From Actinomycetospora sp. (lineage in GTDB: Bacteria; Actinomycetota; Actinomycetes; Mycobacteriales; Pseudonocardiaceae): a stretch of 9,788 nt of DNA. The stretch is taken from the NCBI GenBank assembly GCA_025925615.1, contig JAICLN010000137.1, forward strand, positions 1-9,788, given 5' to 3'. Shown here piece after piece: positions 6,436-9,788 of the stretch. Numbering within the stretch: the stretch's first letter is position 1; each line of letters starts with the position of its first letter. The notes under the pieces were generated by a model. That model was not told where the DNA came from. It made no database searches and worked only from the letters and a program-made list of their open reading frames with translations. The position numbers were made by a program, and so were the translations under genes.

Positions 6436-7269
6436 GTGGCGGACGGGCCGTGGGACGCCACACACGCCCTGCTCGCCGAGGCCGCGGCCCGCCGCGACGA
6501 CCCCGTCCTCGCCCCGCCGGCCCGGCCCCGCGTCGGGGTCGACCTCGGCACGGCCAGTTGCGTGCTCGTCGTGCTGGACGACGACGACCCGGTGTGGGTC
6601 GAGTCCGTCGGCTCCGGGGCGCTGCACGACGGCGTCGTGGTGGACTTCGCCCGCGCGGTCGCGACGGTGCGCGACCTGCGCGACCGCGCCCAGGAGGCGC
6701 TCGGGGTCGAGCTGACGTCCGCGGCCACGGCCTACCCGCCGTGCATCCCGGTGGCCGACGCGCGGGCGTGCACCTACGTCTGCGAGGCCGCCGGGTTCGA
6801 CGCGGTGACGCTGGGCGACGAGGTCAGCGCCGCCCAGGCCACGCTCGGGATCGTCGACGGCGTCGTCGTCGACGTCGGCGGCGGCTCCACCGGGGTCGGG
6901 GTGTTCCGCGACGGGGCGCTCGTGCGCCTCGAGGACCGCCCCGGTGGCGGGCACCACCTCGACCTCGTCCTGGCCGGGGCCCTCGGCGCCGAACTCGAGG
7001 AGGCCGAGCGCGTGAAGCGCGAACGACCCGCCGAGGCACTGCCGATTCTCACCCCCGGCCTGCACCGCATCGCGGAGTCGGTCCGGGCCATGACCGCCCC
7101 GGCCCCCGGTTCCCCCGACCACTCCGAGCTGCCGCTGCACCTGGCGGGCGGGGCGCTCATGATTCCGCGCGCCGGCGACGTGCTGGCGCAGTACCTGCAG
7201 AGGACCGTCGTGACCCATCCGCACGCCCTGCTGATCACTCCTCTGGGCATCGCGAGGAGCGCGCCGTGA
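6436..7269 (+). CDS. eutJ: EutJ-like microcompartment ATPase (actin/Hsp70 fold)
   Basis: A 277-residue protein, almost the same length as E. coli EutJ. It starts at GTG 6436, two nt after the aldehyde dehydrogenase stop, with GAGG at 6425-6428. The actin/Hsp70-fold nucleotide motifs are present: phosphate-1 V-G34-V-D36-L-G-T39, phosphate-2 V-D146-V-G-G-G-S-T-G153, and an adenosine-type L-A-G-G-A near residues 235-239. A central V-C-E-A-A-G-F segment and the closing L-I-T-P-L-G-I-A also match EutJ. The usual D-E-P-T-A-A block reads D-E-V-S-A-A here. About 30 extra residues precede the first motif. EutJ is thought to be a chaperone-like factor of the ethanolamine system, with no settled function. 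Its stop overlaps the BMC-T start by 4 nt. No ethanolamine enzymes are seen, so the symbol reflects homology and not pathway. Confidence 0.9.
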   Translation: MADGPWDATHALLAEAAARRDDPVLAPPARPRVGVDLGTASCVLVVLDDDDPVWVESVGSGALHDGVVVDFARAVATVRDLRDRAQEALGVELTSAATAYPPCIPVADARACTYVCEAAGFDAVTLGDEVSAAQATLGIVDGVVVDVGGGSTGVGVFRDGALVRLEDRPGGGHHLDLVLAGALGAELEEAERVKRERPAEALPILTPGLHRIAESVRAMTAPAPGSPDHSELPLHLAGGALMIPRAGDVLAQYLQRTVVTHPHALLITPLGIARSAP

Positions 7270-7904
7270 GCGGCCCGGCGGGGCCGTCGCTGCGTACCTA
7301 CGCCTTCGTCGACCGCATGCAGCCGCAGTGCGCGGCGCACATCGCGGCGACCAGCCCGGGTGACGTCCCACTCGCGGGCATGGCCGAGCTCTACATCGAG
7401 ATGGCGCCCGGCAACGAGGTGTTCCGCGCCGCCGATATCGCGCTCAAGGCCGCCGGAGTCCGGCCCGCGCTGCAGATCATCGAGCGGGAGTTCGGCCTCC
7501 TCGAGATCCACTCCGAGCAGCAGGCCGAGGTGCTCGCCTCGGGACAGGCCGTCCTCGACGAGTTCGGCCTGCTCGAGACCGACCGCATCCGCCCGACGAT
7601 CGCCTCGACTCAGTTCATCACCAACGTGCACCCCTACCAGGCGCAACTGCTCAACAAATGGCGCAAGGGCAGCATGATGATGCCCGGGAAGAGCCTGTTC
7701 ATCATGGAGGTCGTGCCCGCGGCCTACATCTCCGTCGCCGCGAACGAGGCCGAGAAGGCCGCGTCGATCACCGTCATCGAGCTGCGCGCCGTCGGCCGGT
7801 TCGGCCGCATGTTCCTCTCCGGCAGCGAGAGCGAGGTGCAGTCCGCGCGCGACGCCGCGGTGGCGGCGCTCGAGGAGATGAAAGGGCAGGAGGCCACGCG
7901 ATGA
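7266..7904 (+). CDS. Tandem-domain trimeric shell protein, BMC-T (CsoS1D/CcmP-like)
   Basis: A 212-residue protein starting at GTG 7266 (GTGA overlap with the eutJ stop), with GAGGAG six nt upstream. Two BMC domains follow each other: the first contains A-E-L-Y-I-E and A-A-D-I-A-L-K-A-A-G-V (about 10-100), the second F-I-M-E-V and A-A-N-E-A-E-K-A (about 135-207). The opening R-T-Y-A-F-V-D-x-x-Q-P-Q and the central linker resemble the CsoS1D/CcmP group and the similar proteins of the Haliangium shell. These form trimers that can stack into two layers and have a large, open-or-closed pore, suited to cofactors or bulky metabolites. It is not EutL-like or PduT-like: I see no Cys set for an iron-sulfur cluster in the pore. 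The ATGA overlap with the next gene suggests coupled translation. Confidence 0.92.
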   Translation: MSGPAGPSLRTYAFVDRMQPQCAAHIAATSPGDVPLAGMAELYIEMAPGNEVFRAADIALKAAGVRPALQIIEREFGLLEIHSEQQAEVLASGQAVLDEFGLLETDRIRPTIASTQFITNVHPYQAQLLNKWRKGSMMMPGKSLFIMEVVPAAYISVAANEAEKAASITVIELRAVGRFGRMFLSGSESEVQSARDAAVAALEEMKGQEATR

Positions 7905-9235
7905 CCGTCTGGGGAGCCTCCGACGTCGACGCGGCCGCGGAGCGGGGCGCGACGCTGCGGGTCTCACCGCGCGACGTGGTGACCCCCCTGGCCCACGAAC
8001 GGGCCCGCGAGCTCGGCGTCGTGATCGCCGCAGCGGACGCCGCGGACCGACCGGCGCCCGCACCGTCCCCGTCATCCCGGCCCCCGTCGTCGGGGACCAC
8101 CGACCGTCGCGCACCGACGCGCAGCTCGTCGACCACGGCCGGCGTCCGGGGGAACGGGTCGGGCCCCTCGGTCCCGTCACCGGCGACCCCGCCCGCCCCG
8201 GCGTCCGCCGCCGGGACCGTGCGCGAGATGCGCCCGCCGTCGCCCGCACTCTTCCGACGGGGCGCCCCGCTGCCGGCGGCGCTCCGCGTGCCGTCGGGCT
8301 CGACCGGGCGGGTCGTGATCGTGGGGGCCGGGCACGTCGGGATGATCGCCGCGATGCGCCTGGCCGACGCCGACGTGTTCGACGAGGTCGTGCTGGTCGA
8401 CATCGACGAGGGCCGCGCCGCCGGGATCGCGCTGGACCTGCAGCACACCGCGCCGCTCTCCGACTTCGCCACGCGGGTGCGGGGGGTCGGCACGGTCGCG
8501 GAGGCGGGCGCCGCCGACTACGTGGTGATCACCGCGGGCCGGCCCCGCCAGCCCGGCATGACTCGCGCCGACCTCGTCAGCACCAACGCCGAGATCGTCG
8601 GGGACCTCGCGCGGCAGGTGGCCGCGACCTCACCGCAGGCGGTCATCGTCGTCGTCACCAACCCGCTCGACGAGATGAGCCAGCACGCCTGGACCTCGTC
8701 CGGGTTCCCCTCCGGCCGGGTCCTGGGCATGGCCGGGGTCCTCGACACGGCCCGCTTCCAGGCACTGGTGGCCCTCGAGGACGACGGCCGGGCCCGGTCG
8801 GTCGAGGCGATCGCCCTGGGCAGCCACGGCGAGGAGATGGTCATCCCGCTCTCCCGGGCCACCCGGGGCGGACGGCCGCTGTCCGACCAGCTGGCGCCGG
8901 CGCGGGTGAACGCCGTCGTCGATCGCGCACGCGGTTCGGGGGCGGAGGTGGTGGGCCTGCTGCGCAGCGGCAGCGCCTTCATGGCGCCCGGCACGTCCGC
9001 GGCCCGGATGGTGCTCGCGATGGTCCGGGAGAGCGACGAGGTGATGTCGGTGGCCGTGCTCGCCGACGGCACGTACGGAATCCGCGACGTCTACCTCGGT
9101 CTCCCGGTGCGCCTCGGCGGCCAGGGGCTCCGGGAAATCGTCGAGATCCCCCTGGCCCCCAACGAGCTGGCGGCGCTGCGCGAGGCGGGGGACCGGATCC
9201 GCGAGCGGCTCGGGTCGATGCCGAAGGCGTCGTGA
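7901..9235 (+). CDS. Malate/lactate dehydrogenase family protein with EutQ-like N-terminal extension
   Basis: A 444-residue protein, about 130 longer than normal LDH/MDH, starting at ATG 7901 with AGGAGG seven nt upstream. Residues 1-42 resemble the start of EutQ: D8-V-D-A-A-A-E-R-G16, then V26-V-T-P-L-A and A-R-E-L-G-V-V-I42. A Pro/Ser/Thr-rich linker runs to about 130. The dehydrogenase follows: G142-A-G-H-V-G147 NAD site, T-A-G-R-P-R216-Q-P-G-M-T-R222 mobile loop, N254-P-L-D, D282-T-A-R285-F, and catalytic H309 in G-S-H-G. All key residues are intact. Arg at 216, the LDH Gln102 position, indicates a dicarboxylate substrate (malate/oxaloacetate) over lactate. The reaction would be NAD-linked 2-hydroxyacid/2-oxoacid interconversion. 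Given the leader and the operon, I infer it is shell-associated and may recycle NADH made by the aldehyde dehydrogenase. The start overlaps BMC-T by 4 nt. Confidence 0.88.
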   Translation: MTVWGASDVDAAAERGATLRVSPRDVVTPLAHERARELGVVIAAADAADRPAPAPSPSSRPPSSGTTDRRAPTRSSSTTAGVRGNGSGPSVPSPATPPAPASAAGTVREMRPPSPALFRRGAPLPAALRVPSGSTGRVVIVGAGHVGMIAAMRLADADVFDEVVLVDIDEGRAAGIALDLQHTAPLSDFATRVRGVGTVAEAGAADYVVITAGRPRQPGMTRADLVSTNAEIVGDLARQVAATSPQAVIVVVTNPLDEMSQHAWTSSGFPSGRVLGMAGVLDTARFQALVALEDDGRARSVEAIALGSHGEEMVIPLSRATRGGRPLSDQLAPARVNAVVDRARGSGAEVVGLLRSGSAFMAPGTSAARMVLAMVRESDEVMSVAVLADGTYGIRDVYLGLPVRLGGQGLREIVEIPLAPNELAALREAGDRIRERLGSMPKAS

Positions 9236-9788
9236 TGCGGGCCGTCGTCCACGCCGGTCACGGCCACGTCCGCGTCGAGGACGTCGCCGACCCCCGGCTG
9301 TGCGCCTCGACCGACGCGATCGTGCGCGTGCGGCGGGCGGCGGTGTGCGGGACCGACCTCCACGTCCTCGCCCACCACGAGGACCTGCCCCGCGGCTTCG
9401 TGCTGGGGCACGAGTTCGTCGGGGAGGTCGTCGAGACCGGCGACCAGGTCCGGGAGCACGCCCTGGGCGACGTCGTCGTCGGGGCCGACTACACCGCGTG
9501 CGGGCGCTGCTGGTGGTGCCGGCGGGGCGATCACTGGCAGTGCTCCGACCGGCGGTTCTTCGGCACCGGCTCGGTCTTCGGACCGCCGCTGGCCGGCGCC
9601 CAGGCCGAGCTGGTCCGCGTGCCGCACGCCGACACGGTGCTCGTCGGGCTGCCCGCCGGCGTCGACCTGGACGCCGCGGTCCTCCTCGGCGACACCGTCG
9701 CCACGGGCTACGCGGCCCTGCGGCGCGCGGCGACCGAGCCGGGGGAGACCGTCGCGATCCTCGGCGGCGGACCGGTCGGGCAGGTGAC
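9235..9788 (+). CDS. Zinc-dependent medium-chain alcohol dehydrogenase, cut by window edge
   Basis: The first 184 codons of an MDR-family dehydrogenase (full length usually about 340-350). ATG 9235 shares one base with the preceding stop (TGATG), implying translational coupling. Catalytic zinc ligands are visible: C38 in C-G-T-D and H59-E60 in G-H-E-F. The structural zinc site is complete: C89-x2-C92-x2-C95-x7-C103. A G-G-G-P-V-G motif near residues 176-181 begins the NAD(P)-binding Rossmann domain. It would oxidise an alcohol to the aldehyde used by the acylating dehydrogenase, or run in reverse to regenerate NAD. It is not the iron-dependent PduQ/EutG type usual in Pdu and Eut loci. Substrate type (simple alcohol, diol, polyol) cannot be told from this fragment. 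No N-terminal targeting extension is present. Confidence 0.92.
   Translation, partial: MRAVVHAGHGHVRVEDVADPRLCASTDAIVRVRRAAVCGTDLHVLAHHEDLPRGFVLGHEFVGEVVETGDQVREHALGDVVVGADYTACGRCWWCRRGDHWQCSDRRFFGTGSVFGPPLAGAQAELVRVPHADTVLVGLPAGVDLDAAVLLGDTVATGYAALRRAATEPGETVAILGGGPVGQV

Noticed and set aside
4955..6463. 502-codon open frame antisense to the aldehyde dehydrogenase
   Set aside because: It mirrors the third-position GC bias of the dehydrogenase gene, has no recognisable motif, and is Arg/Gly/Asp-rich.
6774..8249. 491-codon open frame antisense to eutJ, BMC-T and the dehydrogenase leader
   Set aside because: It crosses three well-supported genes with strong ribosome binding sites on the other strand and shows no domain-like sequence.
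1..9788. CRISPR arrays, tRNA/rRNA genes, insertion sequences
   Set aside because: No regularly spaced repeats, tRNA-like cloverleaf or transposase motif was seen on either strand.

Overview
The window is very GC-rich, with strong G/C bias at third codon positions, GTG starts, 1-8 nt gene overlaps and a DUF222/HNH endonuclease gene. Together these point to a high-GC actinomycete. A Pseudonocardiales-type host is plausible from the style of the HNH motif, but this is not proven.

Left part, minus strand (1-4046): a DUF222/HNH endonuclease gene cut by the window edge (1-1271) is preceded by a possible leaderless promoter. Upstream of it, in transcription order, is a tight three-gene operon: a lipocalin-like DUF7064/CrtC-type protein (3063-4046), a HAD-family phosphatase with a long unusual C-terminal tail (2053-3066), and a CX5R protein tyrosine phosphatase of the Y_phosphatase3 type (1338-2060). 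These three genes overlap by 4 and 8 nt.

Right part, plus strand (4262 to the end): a divergent operon that encodes a bacterial microcompartment (BMC). Its order is pentameric vertex protein (BMC-P), hexameric shell protein (BMC-H), CoA-acylating aldehyde dehydrogenase of the EutE/PduP/AdhE type, EutJ-like actin/Hsp70-fold ATPase, tandem-domain shell protein (BMC-T), a lactate/malate dehydrogenase family protein with an added EutQ-like N-terminal segment and long linker, and a zinc-dependent medium-chain alcohol dehydrogenase that runs off the right edge. From the aldehyde dehydrogenase onward the genes touch or overlap.

How the genes may work together: the three shell types are enough in principle to build a closed shell with facets, vertices and a gated pore. 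The acylating aldehyde dehydrogenase is the core enzyme of a metabolosome and makes acyl-CoA and NADH from an aldehyde and CoA. The alcohol dehydrogenase and the malate-type dehydrogenase could supply aldehyde or recycle NAD inside the shell. No signature enzyme (diol or ethanolamine lyase, glycyl radical enzyme, aldolase, aminotransferase) and no phosphotransacylase is visible, so the substrate is unknown. The combination of a EutJ homologue, a malate/lactate-type dehydrogenase with a EutQ-like leader and an alcohol dehydrogenase does not match the ethanolamine, propanediol or Rhodococcus/Mycobacterium (RMM) loci as I know them. It is the best candidate here for an undescribed or poorly described system.
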